DNA of 64,000 nt from Spirochaetota bacterium (GCA_029547205.1 JAKPPT010000072.1:124001-188000), one strand, 5' to 3'; numbered from the stretch's first letter, positions 33,122 through 43,031 are shown. Made by a program: numbers and translations. Notes: generated by a model from the letters alone, not told the origin.

Positions 33122-36109
33122 ATGTATTTTGATGATATTGTTGCTTTGTTTGAAAAAGAACACCAAGAACATAATATTTTTCATGATCTCATGATGTCAA
33201 GAGTGCACGAAATTCTTTTAATTGCAAGTCTATATGATTCATATGTTCTGGAAAGTGATGGTTCTTTATTTGAACAAATATATGGAGAATACTATAAACT
33301 TAATTTAACATCTGCTCCTCGAGTAACATCTGCATATACATATGAATCAGCATTCGAATTGCTAAAAGTAAAAAAGTTTGATCTTGTTATAATAATGGCA
33401 AGTATTGATGTTGATGGGCCAGTAGAATTGGCCAAAAAAATAAAAAGCTTGTATCCAAATCTTCCAATTTTATTGCTTGCAATGAATAATTCAATTTTAG
33501 GGAAAATGAACGAATCCTGTCATATTGATAATACGCTAATTAATAGAGTATTTGTTTGGAATGGTTATTCGAAGTTATTTGTTGCAATGGTTAAATATAT
33601 TGAAGATTTGAATAACGTTGATAATGATACCCAGGTAGGATTAGTTCGAGTAATACTGCTCGTTGAAGATTCAATTCGATATTATTCTCGATATCTTCCT
33701 ATCTTGTATTCTGTAATTATGCGGCAAACACAATTACTCATTGAAGAAGAATCCCAGTTAGAATCGTATAAGATCCTACGAATGCGCGGAAGACCAAAAG
33801 TACTATTAGCAACCTCATTTGAAGATGCTATGGAAATTCTTACAAAATATGAATCTTATATATTAACAGTGATATCTGATGTCAGATTCCCTCGTGAAGA
33901 CAAGGAGGATCCTGATGCTGGCATTAAATTAGTAGAATGTATACGCAAAAAATTTCCTGATTTACCAATAATGTTACAGTCGAGCGATGAAGAAAATCGT
34001 CAACGTGCTTACGAATTAAGAGCATCATTCGTTAATAAAAATTCGAATACCCTTGGTCTTGAACTAAATAAATTTTTCCAGGAAAACCTCGGATTTGGTC
34101 CATTTGTTTTTAGAGATAGTGAAGGTTTAGAAATTAATCGTGCACGCACATTGAAAGAATTTGAAGAGAAAATACAGGAGATACCATCAGAAAGTATTAT
34201 ATATCATGCGAAAAGAAATCATTTTTCAGCCTGGCTTATGGCACGTGGTGAAATAAAAATTGCAAAAAATCTAAAAAAGTACAATTTTGATGACTTTGTT
34301 AATTTTGATTCAGTTAAAACATTTTTAAAAAATACTCTTGATAACTTAAAAAAGGAAAAATTACGTGGCAGCATTCCTGAAATTTCAACAGAAATAGACA
34401 TAACACTTGGAACAGCTCGACTTGGTGCAGGATCGGTAGGTGGTAAAGGACGGGGTATTGCTTTTATAAAAAGTCTCATAGACTTTATGGTTTTTAATAC
34501 AGATCTTATCTCAATAAAACTCCCTTTAACGATATATGTCGGCATTGAGGAATTTGAAAAGTTCATGGAAAAAAACAATTTATGGGCATATGTGTGGCAT
34601 TGTTCGGAAGAGGAGCTATGTTATAGATTTCATGAAGCACATCTTGATTATGATTTTGTAAGACGGTTAGAAAAGTTTATAGAATCAAGTAGTGCCCCTC
34701 TTGCAGTACGTTCGAGCGGTCTTTTTGAAGATATGCTCATAGTCCCTTTTTCAGGAGTTTATGATACATTTGTAATTCCTAATACTCATGCCGAAAAAGA
34801 AAAGCGACTACAACAGCTATGTGACGCAATTAAGAGTGTCTATGCAAGTTTATTTTCAAAAAAGGCTCAAGAGTATTTTGAAACAGCATGTTACAAAATA
34901 GAAGAAGAGCGAATGGCAATCGTTATTCAAGAGCTCGTAGGTAATAGACATGGTAATTATTTTTATCCATTGTTAGCAGGTACTGCTCAATCATATAACT
35001 ATTATCCGGTTTCTCATATCAAACCTGAAGATGGTCTCTGTATTGCTGCATTAGGCTTTGGTCATTATGTAGTTGAAGGAGAACAAGGACATTTGTTTTC
35101 TCCAAAATATCCAAAAATTGATATTATCAATCAAGGACAGCGAATGAGCGGATCTCAGCGTTGGTTTTATGCACTCGATCTTGAAAAAACCGAAATCGAT
35201 CTCAAGAATGGCGAAACATCAACCTTAACTAAACTTGATATCGATGAAGCTGAAAAAAACCCATATTTCCATCTAATTGCCAGTACATGGAATGCACAGG
35301 ATGAAAAATTGGAACCGGGAACAAGCTATAAGGGAATTCGAGTAATCGATTTAGCTCCAATATTAAAGTATGAAGCAGCTGCTTTACCTGCTACAATAGC
35401 ACATGTTTTAGATATTTTTAAACAAAGTATGGGAATCCCTGTAGAAATAGAATGGGCATTTGACTATTCCAACAACGTTCCTGTTCTCTATCTGTTACAA
35501 ATTAAACCGTTAATGCAAAATGTAGAAAAAAAACATTTTCATATAGACGCAATAGAAACAGAAACAATGCTGGTGCAATCTGAAAAATGTATGGGTAATG
35601 GATATATTAATACAATATATGATTTTATATATATTGATCCAAAAACATTTGATAAATCAAAAACTCAAGACATTGCATTAGAACTAGAACGGTATAATCA
35701 ATTACTCAAGGATGAAAATCGTCATTATATTTTATTAGGTTTTGGAAGATGGGGAACTCGTGATAAATGGTTAGGTATACCCGTCAGCTACAATCAGATT
35801 TCCAATGCAAAAATTATTATTGAAGCTGATTTAGAAGATTTCCGAATAGATTGTTCACTAGGCAGTCACTTTTTTCATAATGTCATTGCAATGAATATAG
35901 GATATTTTTCAGTTCCCTGGAATAGCAAACATTCTCGTGTTAATTGGGATACAATTTCTGCATTGCCTCTCTATAATCGCGGCAACTATGTTGTACATGT
36001 TCGCACAGAAAAACCATTTGAAGTAATAATGGATGGTACAAAAAGTCGAGGGGTAATTGTTCCACCTGGTGTACATGTACCGGTGCATGAAGAAAATGGT
36101 TGTGTATGA
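33122..36109 (+). CDS. Two-receiver protein with PEP/pyruvate-binding (PPDK_N) domain
   Basis: A 995-residue cytoplasmic protein. A first receiver-like domain (about 28-125) lacks the phosphoacceptor Asp: FDLVIIMAS has Met where Asp is expected. A second receiver (about 175-315) keeps the acidic pair E182-D183 (LLVED), Asp253 (ISDVRFP), a Ser at 287-288 and Lys306, so it can probably be phosphorylated. Residues about 430-830 form the nucleotide-binding domain of PEP synthase/pyruvate phosphate dikinase (LGAGSVGGKGRGIAFI, LAVRSSGLFEDMLIVPFSGVYDTF). The phosphohistidine swivel and PEP-binding domains are absent. It may be a phosphotransfer or signalling protein that uses ATP. Similar architectures occur in Bacteroidetes and spirochaetes, from memory. 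Confidence 0.85.
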   Translation: MYFDDIVALFEKEHQEHNIFHDLMMSRVHEILLIASLYDSYVLESDGSLFEQIYGEYYKLNLTSAPRVTSAYTYESAFELLKVKKFDLVIIMASIDVDGPVELAKKIKSLYPNLPILLLAMNNSILGKMNESCHIDNTLINRVFVWNGYSKLFVAMVKYIEDLNNVDNDTQVGLVRVILLVEDSIRYYSRYLPILYSVIMRQTQLLIEEESQLESYKILRMRGRPKVLLATSFEDAMEILTKYESYILTVISDVRFPREDKEDPDAGIKLVECIRKKFPDLPIMLQSSDEENRQRAYELRASFVNKNSNTLGLELNKFFQENLGFGPFVFRDSEGLEINRARTLKEFEEKIQEIPSESIIYHAKRNHFSAWLMARGEIKIAKNLKKYNFDDFVNFDSVKTFLKNTLDNLKKEKLRGSIPEISTEIDITLGTARLGAGSVGGKGRGIAFIKSLIDFMVFNTDLISIKLPLTIYVGIEEFEKFMEKNNLWAYVWHCSEEELCYRFHEAHLDYDFVRRLEKFIESSSAPLAVRSSGLFEDMLIVPFSGVYDTFVIPNTHAEKEKRLQQLCDAIKSVYASLFSKKAQEYFETACYKIEEERMAIVIQELVGNRHGNYFYPLLAGTAQSYNYYPVSHIKPEDGLCIAALGFGHYVVEGEQGHLFSPKYPKIDIINQGQRMSGSQRWFYALDLEKTEIDLKNGETSTLTKLDIDEAEKNPYFHLIASTWNAQDEKLEPGTSYKGIRVIDLAPILKYEAAALPATIAHVLDIFKQSMGIPVEIEWAFDYSNNVPVLYLLQIKPLMQNVEKKHFHIDAIETETMLVQSEKCMGNGYINTIYDFIYIDPKTFDKSKTQDIALELERYNQLLKDENRHYILLGFGRWGTRDKWLGIPVSYNQISNAKIIIEADLEDFRIDCSLGSHFFHNVIAMNIGYFSVPWNSKHSRVNWDTISALPLYNRGNYVVHVRTEKPFEVIMDGTKSRGVIVPPGVHVPVHEENGCV

Positions 36110-36116
36110 GAACTAT

Positions 36117-37271
36117 TTACTCTGTAAATATGGTTTGAAGAATTGTTAAGCATTTTGTAAATGCTTCTGGTTCGAGTATAAGACTTGGTACTACTATACC
36201 TGCTTCTTTTGTGTCAAAAAAATATCCAGGTTGCAAATACATATGGTAGGTAGTTAATAAATCGAGAATCAGCTGTTCATCTGTTTCATAACGTGGCACT
36301 TCCAGCATAACCGACCAACCTCCCTGTGCTGTTCGTACGCGTATAGGTGCTGTTTCTTGAAAAAATGAATGTGCAGTTAGATAATTTCCCCTGATTCGTG
36401 TTTTTACAACAGTCAGCCATGATTCAGAAAGACGTAAAAGTTCAGGAAGCGCTGACATGGTAAAAATATTAGCAGAAAGAAACGTATCTGCGATTAGTTC
36501 AAGATGGTTTCGTGCAGCTGATAATACCATGTTTGATACATGTATCCATCCCTGTTTGACCTGTGGAAGACAGAGCAGTTTAGAAAGCCCGTTTAATGTA
36601 AATGCTGGAATATCATTACAATGAACAAACGATACATGTTTTGTTTCGGTATTTACAGAAAAAGGATTGAAAACTTCATCAGCAATGATACAAAGATCAT
36701 ACTGTTCGCAAAGACTGATGAGTTTCTCATATTCATAGTTTGAAATATAAGAACCTGTTGGATTATTAGGGTTAATGACAATAATACCTTTTGGATCATG
36801 TGTGCGTATGGTAGATTCGAGTGCATCTAAATCAATATACCAGCCTCCTGGATGGATATATTCAAGATAATATGGTGCAAGTTTTACGCATTCTTGTTCA
36901 GCAAGATAATCAAAAAGCGGGTATCCTGGTTTTGGAATTAAAAAAGTATCGCCAGGGTTTCCGAGCAATTTAAAGAGCCAACTGTAGGCTTCTGATGTGC
37001 TTGCAGTAAGAAAAAAATTTTCTGGTTTTGAATCATAGTACTGTGCAAGGGCTTCGCGTGCACTATACAAACCTTGCGGATCTGGAGAATACATTTTAAT
37101 TGATTCATTAAAAAAGCATGTGAAAACCGAATCATTAGGAATTAAATTGCATTTGCTTGGATTACTTGAAGAAGCATCAAAAATACTAATACCTTTTAAA
37201 GCAAGTTCTTTTTTTTTACGTGTGATTGCGTTTTCTTCTAATGATATGGTAAATCGGTTTGAGAGTTTCAT
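36117..37271 (-). CDS. PLP-dependent aminotransferase, class I/II
   Basis: A 384-residue fold-type I aminotransferase. PLP motifs: TASTSEAYSWLFKLLGNPGD, IIVINPNNPTGSYIS, CIIADEVFNPF and the lysine that forms the internal aldimine in NGLSKLLCLPQVKQGW. The substrate cannot be read; relatives include aspartate and aromatic or alanine transaminases. It is divergent from purH with 92 nt between. The ATG has no ribosome-binding site, and a TATACT box (37280..37285, minus strand) lies nine bases before it, so the mRNA may be leaderless. Confidence 0.88.
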   Translation of the reverse strand: MKLSNRFTISLEENAITRKKKELALKGISIFDASSSNPSKCNLIPNDSVFTCFFNESIKMYSPDPQGLYSAREALAQYYDSKPENFFLTASTSEAYSWLFKLLGNPGDTFLIPKPGYPLFDYLAEQECVKLAPYYLEYIHPGGWYIDLDALESTIRTHDPKGIIVINPNNPTGSYISNYEYEKLISLCEQYDLCIIADEVFNPFSVNTETKHVSFVHCNDIPAFTLNGLSKLLCLPQVKQGWIHVSNMVLSAARNHLELIADTFLSANIFTMSALPELLRLSESWLTVVKTRIRGNYLTAHSFFQETAPIRVRTAQGGWSVMLEVPRYETDEQLILDLLTTYHMYLQPGYFFDTKEAGIVVPSLILEPEAFTKCLTILQTIFTE

Positions 37272-37328
37272 GAAAAATCAGTATACTATGAATTATCGTT
37301 AATAGCTATAGATTACAGCTACTAACTA

Positions 37329-37357
37329 TTGTTTCATAGCGATTATTTTATTATAAT
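37329..37357 (+). promoter_or_regulatory. Predicted promoter of purH operon, leaderless arrangement
   Basis: TTGTTT (37329..37334), a 17-nt spacer and a consensus TATAAT (37352..37357). The ATG at 37364 starts seven bases after the -10 box, the expected transcription start. Confidence 0.65.
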
Positions 37358-37363
37358 GCATGC

Positions 37364-38620
37364 ATGTCCAATCAAAGATTGTCAGAAATGTATAAGCAGG
37401 TCATTGAAGAAAATTTTCCTGAGACAATGGAAATAGTATTTAGAGATGCTTCTGGAAAAGCAGATACTTTACTGTTCAAAAAAGTAACCTGGAATGTTGA
37501 TGGAGCAACAAAAGGATTACGATATGGTGAAAATCCTGATCAGCCAGCAGCACTATACTGTCCCATACAAGCAAATGTTAGTATTGCAGGTGTTGCTATG
37601 CTGGAGCCATACGGCAAGCTCGTAACGGGTGCTGAACTGATACAGTTTGGGAAACATCCCGGGAAAACAAATCTCACCGATGTTGATAGTGCTCTAGCTA
37701 TTCTGCGGTATCTGCATAATAAACCTGCCTGTGCTATTATGAAGCATAATAATCCTTCTGGAGTAGCTCAAGCTGACACTTTGATTGATGCATATCAAAA
37801 AGCATATTTTGCTGATAGAATTGCAGCGTTTGGCGGAGCAGTAGTAGTAAATAGGCAAATCGATTATGATACAGCAGAACTAATTGCTGCGTCTTACTGT
37901 GAAGTAGTTGCTGCTCCTGAATATGAAGCACGCGCAATTGAAATCTTACGATCAAAAAAGAATATCCGGATTATGAAAATTACCGAAATGGATCAACTCT
38001 ATAAATATGCTCCTGTACGCAATCTTGATTTTAAAACATTGCTTGATGGTGGTTGTATTGTGCAGGTATCATTTGCTAATGCAATCCAAACTAAAGAAGA
38101 TTTACTTCCTGCTGTATGTGAGCATAAAGGTGTACAGTATACTGTAGAACGCGAACCAGATGAACGGGAATATGAAGACATGCTGTTTGGCTGGGCAGTT
38201 GAGTGTGGTGTAACCAGCAATTCAATTTTATATGTTAAAGATAAAACAACAATAGGTATTGGTACTGGTGAGCAGGACAGAGTTGGTGTTGCAGAAATTG
38301 CACGAGACAAGGCTTACAAAAAACTAGCAGACAGGCTTTGTTGGGATCAGACTGGGAAATCCTGGAACGAATGTGAAGATACACAAGTAAAAAACGCCAT
38401 TTGGGAAGCTGTTGTAGCATGTAAGGCAAATTTACCTGGCAGTGTTATGGTTTCAGATGCGTTTTTCCCGTTTCGAGACGGTCTCGATGTAGGTATTCGC
38501 GAAGGTATTACAGCTGTCATTCAGCCCGGGGGGGCAATGCGCGATTATGAAATAATTCAAGCATGCAACGAAGCACATATTGCTATGAAATTTACAGGTC
38601 AGCGTTGTTTCAGACATTAG
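37364..38620 (+). CDS. purH: AICAR formyltransferase (stand-alone PurH-type)
   Basis: A 418-residue purine-synthesis enzyme that formylates AICAR with formyltetrahydrofolate to FAICAR. The catalytic Lys-His pair is in CAIMKHNNPSGVA, with YGENPDQPAALY upstream and AVIQPGGAMRD, the usual ending GMAMVFTGxRxFRH seen here as AHIAMKFTGQRCFRH. Unlike standard bifunctional PurH (about 520 aa), it lacks the N-terminal IMP cyclohydrolase domain. It is the first gene of a run with the membrane protein, miaB, lapA-like and SPOR genes. Confidence 0.9.
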   Translation: MSNQRLSEMYKQVIEENFPETMEIVFRDASGKADTLLFKKVTWNVDGATKGLRYGENPDQPAALYCPIQANVSIAGVAMLEPYGKLVTGAELIQFGKHPGKTNLTDVDSALAILRYLHNKPACAIMKHNNPSGVAQADTLIDAYQKAYFADRIAAFGGAVVVNRQIDYDTAELIAASYCEVVAAPEYEARAIEILRSKKNIRIMKITEMDQLYKYAPVRNLDFKTLLDGGCIVQVSFANAIQTKEDLLPAVCEHKGVQYTVEREPDEREYEDMLFGWAVECGVTSNSILYVKDKTTIGIGTGEQDRVGVAEIARDKAYKKLADRLCWDQTGKSWNECEDTQVKNAIWEAVVACKANLPGSVMVSDAFFPFRDGLDVGIREGITAVIQPGGAMRDYEIIQACNEAHIAMKFTGQRCFRH

Positions 38621-38645
38621 AATATAAAAACTTGAGGAGGTTACA

Positions 38646-38996
38646 ATGGACTATCCAGTATCACTAGAAAAAACACGACAGTATGGAGTGCGGGGAATTT
38701 TTGCAACTGTAGGTGGAATTGCTGCACTTATTGTTGGCAATATTATTGCTGCACCAATTATTGGACCAGTAATTGGTGGAATTCTTGCTGTTACAGGTAT
38801 ATATCAGTTTTTTAGAAAGAAAAACGAAGTACAAGCTTCAGCTGTAGTTTCATTAGGTGTGGGAGCGTTAGGAATTGCTACACTGTTTGCAAAACATCTG
38901 GTAAAAGGATTTGCCAGTCTGGCTGGGGTAGGCTTAATTGGATTTGGTATTTACAATATTGTCCAATTTGTTCGAGCGCTTAAATCCAGAAGCTAG
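38646..38996 (+). CDS. Small membrane protein, function unknown
   Basis: A 116-residue protein with three or four hydrophobic segments rich in Gly, Ile and Ala (IAALIVGNIIAAPIIGPVIGGILAV; AVVSLGVGALGIATLF; GVGLIGFGIYNIV). GAGGAGG just upstream is a strong ribosome-binding site. It lies 25 nt after purH and 18 nt before miaB. Nothing points to a specific role. Confidence 0.75.
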   Translation: MDYPVSLEKTRQYGVRGIFATVGGIAALIVGNIIAAPIIGPVIGGILAVTGIYQFFRKKNEVQASAVVSLGVGALGIATLFAKHLVKGFASLAGVGLIGFGIYNIVQFVRALKSRS

Positions 38997-39014
38997 CATT
39001 GTAATTAAATATCC

Positions 39015-40337
39015 ATGAAATATCTCATTGAAACATATGGTTGTCAGATGAATAAGGCAGAGTCTGCTGCATTACAGCAGACTCTCCATGCATATAATTG
39101 GGAAGAAACACAAGAAATTGCTCAAGCTGATTTTGTTATAATAAATACCTGTGTTGTTAGAGCTACAGCTGAGAATCGAGCATGGTCACGGATAAAACAG
39201 CTATGTGCTCTAAAAAAACAAAAGCATTTTTATTTACTTATAACCGGATGTTTGGCAGAAAATCAAAAAAATTCTATTCAAACCTTAGCACCAGAAGTTG
39301 ATTTTGTTTTAGGAAATTTTCAAAAAAACAATTTCGAAGCTATAGTGCAATCAATTGATAAACGAATAAAAACTCCTCAATTTGAAGAAAAACCGGTCTA
39401 TCAATTTTCAACATATCACGGAACACGTGGTGCCTTGCAGGCACTTGTTCCTATCAGTCATGGTTGTAATAATTTTTGTACCTATTGCATTGTACCGTAT
39501 GTTCGTGGGCGGGAGACAGCACGTAGTCCTGAATCGATATTGTACGAACTTGATGCATTAGCAGCTAATGGTGTTCGCGAAATAACCTTAATAGGACAAA
39601 ATGTCAATTCATACCAATGGAATGATGCAACTCTTAATATAGGATTTGCTAAACTTCTTGATATGATTGCAGAGCATTGTAAACATACTGCTATACAGCG
39701 AATCAGATTTTTAACCAGTCATCCGAAAGATTTATCATTCGATATTATAAATATTATGAAAAAGCATGAAATAATTGCAAAGCATCTGCATCTCTGTGTC
39801 CAGCATGGTTCAGATACAATACTCAAGGCAATGAATAGGCACTACACAAGTGAACATTATCTCAATTTAGTTCAGCTGTTGCGAAAGGAAATTCCTGAAA
39901 TCACACTTTCAACAGATATTCTCATAGGTTTTCCTGGAGAAATTGAAGAAGATGTTACGAAAACAATAGAACTTATGAAACAAGCTCAGTTCATCTATTC
40001 TTTTATGTATTATTACAATCCTCGAAAGGGTACTCCAGCTGCATCAATGCCAAACCAGATTCCAGTCGCTACAAAAAAAGAACGGTTGGCACGTATTATT
40101 GCAGTTCAAAAAGAATTAACACGAACAGTAATGCAAAAATTTATTGGGAAAAAACTAATAGTCCTTGTTGAAGGAATATCCAAACGAAAAAAAACAGAGC
40201 TTTTAGCACGAACCGAACAGGATATCATGGTCTGCTTTGAAGGAGATCAATCCCTTATCGGAAAATTTTGCATGGTTGACATTTCCTCAATATCAGGCAA
40301 CACTTTTAAAGGTAAACTTCTACAAGTATTGGAGTAA
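39015..40337 (+). CDS. miaB: tRNA-2-methylthio-N6-dimethylallyladenosine synthase MiaB
   Basis: A 440-residue radical-SAM methylthiotransferase that modifies A37 of tRNAs. The N-terminal UPF0004 domain has three cluster cysteines (TYGCQMNKAES, NTCVVR, TGCLAE). The radical-SAM core carries CNNFCTYCIVPYVRGRE. A TRAM domain lies at the C-terminus (about 375-440). Motifs favour MiaB over MtaB or RimO: C-x3-C-x2-C followed by VPYVRGRE, and MNRHYTSEHYL. The last 100 nt overlap an open frame whose real start is later (40345). Confidence 0.95.
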   Translation: MKYLIETYGCQMNKAESAALQQTLHAYNWEETQEIAQADFVIINTCVVRATAENRAWSRIKQLCALKKQKHFYLLITGCLAENQKNSIQTLAPEVDFVLGNFQKNNFEAIVQSIDKRIKTPQFEEKPVYQFSTYHGTRGALQALVPISHGCNNFCTYCIVPYVRGRETARSPESILYELDALAANGVREITLIGQNVNSYQWNDATLNIGFAKLLDMIAEHCKHTAIQRIRFLTSHPKDLSFDIINIMKKHEIIAKHLHLCVQHGSDTILKAMNRHYTSEHYLNLVQLLRKEIPEITLSTDILIGFPGEIEEDVTKTIELMKQAQFIYSFMYYYNPRKGTPAASMPNQIPVATKKERLARIIAVQKELTRTVMQKFIGKKLIVLVEGISKRKKTELLARTEQDIMVCFEGDQSLIGKFCMVDISSISGNTFKGKLLQVLE

Positions 40338-40344
40338 AAAAGCT

Positions 40345-40620
40345 ATGATACCCTGGAAATTGATACTATTTATGATGATAGTAGCCATCTGTATAGTATT
40401 TATTGGATTTAACTTAGATTATCGAATGACACTATCATTTGGTTTTGCAAAAATGGAAAACGTTCCGACAATAATAGTGCTGGCAATTGTTTTTATGCTT
40501 GGCATGCTTTTTTCTTTTATTGTAATATTTGTAAACACAATAAAAACCAGCAAAAAACAACATCAAAAGGAAAAATCGGTTTCTCATGAAGAAACAACAA
40601 AAAAGCAAAACAATACATAA
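40345..40620 (+). CDS. LapA-like two-membrane-span protein
   Basis: A 91-residue protein with ATG at 40345, seven bases after miaB. Two hydrophobic segments (about 5-20 and 42-62) separated by a short loop, followed by a charged tail (KTSKKQHQKEKS), match the LapA-domain family of small inner-membrane proteins. The tail coding region overlaps the next gene by 35 nt. Confidence 0.7.
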   Translation: MIPWKLILFMMIVAICIVFIGFNLDYRMTLSFGFAKMENVPTIIVLAIVFMLGMLFSFIVIFVNTIKTSKKQHQKEKSVSHEETTKKQNNT

Positions 40621-41575
40621 CACTTTTACTATAATATTTTTTTTGATAATGAGCTCTGTGCTATTTGCTCAGAGTTCACAGATCACTGATTATCAAAAAC
40701 AGTTAATACAAGCACTTGCTAATGGGAATTTCCCAGACACTGCTCATATGCTGTGTAATAAACTACAAAAACTTGATGTGTATGAAGAACTATTAAAAAG
40801 CTTATTACCACTTAATTCGCTTACCAAAAGTCAAAAAATACTTATATTAAAAGAGTTGCTATCACTTTTTGAAGCATTGGGACGTTGGACTGATGTATGT
40901 GATTGCTATAATTCGATACAAAAGTTAAAGCAGTTTGAACCTGGTGAGATTCTGCAATATGCAATTGCATCATTGATTGTAGGTGATTATGAAAAATGTT
41001 CATCATTACTTTCAGCACTACATGATACTGAATTTACTGAATATAAACGGTTACTAAATTTCTGGATTTTGTATGCCACATCATATCAAACAATAGATAT
41101 AAATGAAGTAGAGCAACTTGTGTTTTCTAAAAATATATATATAAAAATATCTGCTTTACAACTGCTTACGTATCTCGGTGATGAAAAAGCGTATCAAAAG
41201 TATAGTGCACAGTTGGAGGATACTACAGCTACTGACTTCCCCATGTTTAGTGGTATTCAAACCTATATGCTTTCATTTTCAATGATAGCTGCACAAAAGC
41301 CAACAGCACGTATTGCTGTGCAAAATACGGACATGACATCAGTTATTCAAGCATCTGACACAATAGTATTGCAAGCTGGAGCATTTTCAAAATATGAAAA
41401 TGCTGTGACACTTCAAAAAAAACTTGAGTCCATTGGAATTGCTAGCAAAATTGTTCAGCGTGCAAAGGATTCGATATTTCTTGTACTAATCTATACACAA
41501 ACAAAGGAATTTCAAATAATTACCATAAAATTAAAAGATATCGGAATTGAAGCATGGATAACAAATGAACCCTAG
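40586..41575 (+). CDS. Exported SPOR-domain protein
   Basis: A 329-residue exported protein: a signal peptide (residues about 12-29, ...FFLIMSSVLFAQ), a helical repeat region like TPR (about 35-235), and a C-terminal SPOR domain (about 258-325: LQAGAFSKYENAVTLQKKLESIG). SPOR domains bind denuded peptidoglycan at the septum. It overlaps the LapA-like gene by 35 nt and ends 4 nt before a convergent gene. The ribosome-binding site is weak. Confidence 0.82.
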   Translation: MKKQQKSKTIHNTFTIIFFLIMSSVLFAQSSQITDYQKQLIQALANGNFPDTAHMLCNKLQKLDVYEELLKSLLPLNSLTKSQKILILKELLSLFEALGRWTDVCDCYNSIQKLKQFEPGEILQYAIASLIVGDYEKCSSLLSALHDTEFTEYKRLLNFWILYATSYQTIDINEVEQLVFSKNIYIKISALQLLTYLGDEKAYQKYSAQLEDTTATDFPMFSGIQTYMLSFSMIAAQKPTARIAVQNTDMTSVIQASDTIVLQAGAFSKYENAVTLQKKLESIGIASKIVQRAKDSIFLVLIYTQTKEFQIITIKLKDIGIEAWITNEP

Positions 41576-41579
41576 CTAT

Positions 41580-43031
41580 TTACTGCTTACTTAATTCAAT
41601 AATTGTTTCTCCTGTTTCAACAGGTCCTTTAAGTGTTATTTTTATAGGAACCAGCTCTAAAATTGTAGCTTTTGAAGCTAACTTATTTTGAATCTTCTTT
41701 TTAATAAAAAATGCTTTTCTTGTGGCACCTTGAGCATTTACAGGAATACAATCGAGAATATATTGGTTTTTATAAAGTAAAATATAAAAAAAGCCATGCT
41801 CCATATCATTAGCTGTTTTGCTTAAAGAATATTCAGGAGCATTGAGCACAAGTTGTATTCCGGTATCATTTTTATAGGTTCCATTAAAACTAAGAATGAT
41901 TTCTTTTGGAAGCTGTTCAAAAATAGATTTGGATTTTGTACTTCCATAAAACCTGCTATAGGTTCCATTCCAATCAATAGCAGAATCCCCCTTTACACCG
42001 AGGTTCTGAAACATACGTACTTCAATACTGGTTTCAGTTCGAATTTCTAGTGTTATGTATCGTTTCAGTGATGCAATAGACTGATTAATACAACTGATAT
42101 AAAGACCGCGATTAGTCATCGTTATACTATCAATTGAATAAATTTCCGAATAATCTTCTAGAGAAAAAATTATTTTTTCTTCATTAAATTGAAAATCAAT
42201 ATACAATTGGTTTTTTTCTGCATTTCGATACCAGATGCCCGTTATAAATTGGGTAATTTCTTCTTTTGTAGAAGCTAGCAATTTTTCAATTTTCGAGTTT
42301 ATTATTTTATCTTTAGCAATCGTCGTTTCTAGTTTTTTAGCATAGCGACTTTGTTCAAAATCCCATTCATACCGTTCTTCAATAATCGTATCAGGAGCTT
42401 CAGGAACTGTTCTTGAGACAACAATACTATAATCTTTTGAACTTTGTGCTGTATCAAATGCTACTGAATCTCCATAATCGGAAAATACTTGAACAAGAGT
42501 AAAATTTGCCGATGTTTCTGGTTTAGCAATAATTCGGTAAATAGTTAGCGTGGATTCGTTTTTTTCATTTAATCCTTCACAAATAAGGCTCATGATAGAA
42601 TCATTGGTAATGGCTTGAAATCTGAGATTTAATGTTTTTAATTGAGTAACGAGTGTTTCACATTCCATTAATCGGAACCATATTTTTGTTTTGACATTAT
42701 AGGCAGCAATAATTAAAACGATATGGCCTGCAGGGTCATTTTGTTTACGCACAATATGAATTTGTTCTTCAGAATCATCCTGATTTAGATCATATGATAT
42801 GATACCAAGTAAAATTTCAGAGGGTGACAGGGGGATCAAGCTTGTCAGTTTTTGTTTAGACTCATTTTCAGTAGCTATATCCATAGTATTATTTATAATG
42901 ATTGGTTTTGTCATAATATAATCAGTTGATTTGGTGCTTGCCGTATTAAAAATACCAAAAAGCTGTATAGAAATAATAACGAGCAGAAAAACAATAATTA
43001 CGAGTACAATGATAGTTTTACGCTTGAACAT
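41580..43031 (-). CDS. Pallilysin (Tp0751)-related membrane-anchored protein, no HExxH
   Basis: A 483-residue protein with an N-terminal membrane anchor (residues 6-28). Residues about 85-230 resemble a beta-rich lipoprotein domain. Residues about 255-365 resemble T. pallidum Tp0751 as I recall it: ITQFITGIWY..., a beta segment ISCINQSIASLKRYITLEI, then VRMFQN...WNGTYSRFY. At the place where Tp0751 has HEVIH, this protein reads ETSIE (residues 333-337), so the proposed metalloprotease motif is missing. The C-terminal 100 residues are extra. The gene is downstream of the DHH and vWA genes, near cfpA, which matches the Treponema neighbourhood. It may bind host or surface ligands, but the assignment is by eye. 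Confidence 0.65.
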   Translation of the reverse strand: MFKRKTIIVLVIIVFLLVIISIQLFGIFNTASTKSTDYIMTKPIIINNTMDIATENESKQKLTSLIPLSPSEILLGIISYDLNQDDSEEQIHIVRKQNDPAGHIVLIIAAYNVKTKIWFRLMECETLVTQLKTLNLRFQAITNDSIMSLICEGLNEKNESTLTIYRIIAKPETSANFTLVQVFSDYGDSVAFDTAQSSKDYSIVVSRTVPEAPDTIIEERYEWDFEQSRYAKKLETTIAKDKIINSKIEKLLASTKEEITQFITGIWYRNAEKNQLYIDFQFNEEKIIFSLEDYSEIYSIDSITMTNRGLYISCINQSIASLKRYITLEIRTETSIEVRMFQNLGVKGDSAIDWNGTYSRFYGSTKSKSIFEQLPKEIILSFNGTYKNDTGIQLVLNAPEYSLSKTANDMEHGFFYILLYKNQYILDCIPVNAQGATRKAFFIKKKIQNKLASKATILELVPIKITLKGPVETGETIIELSKQ

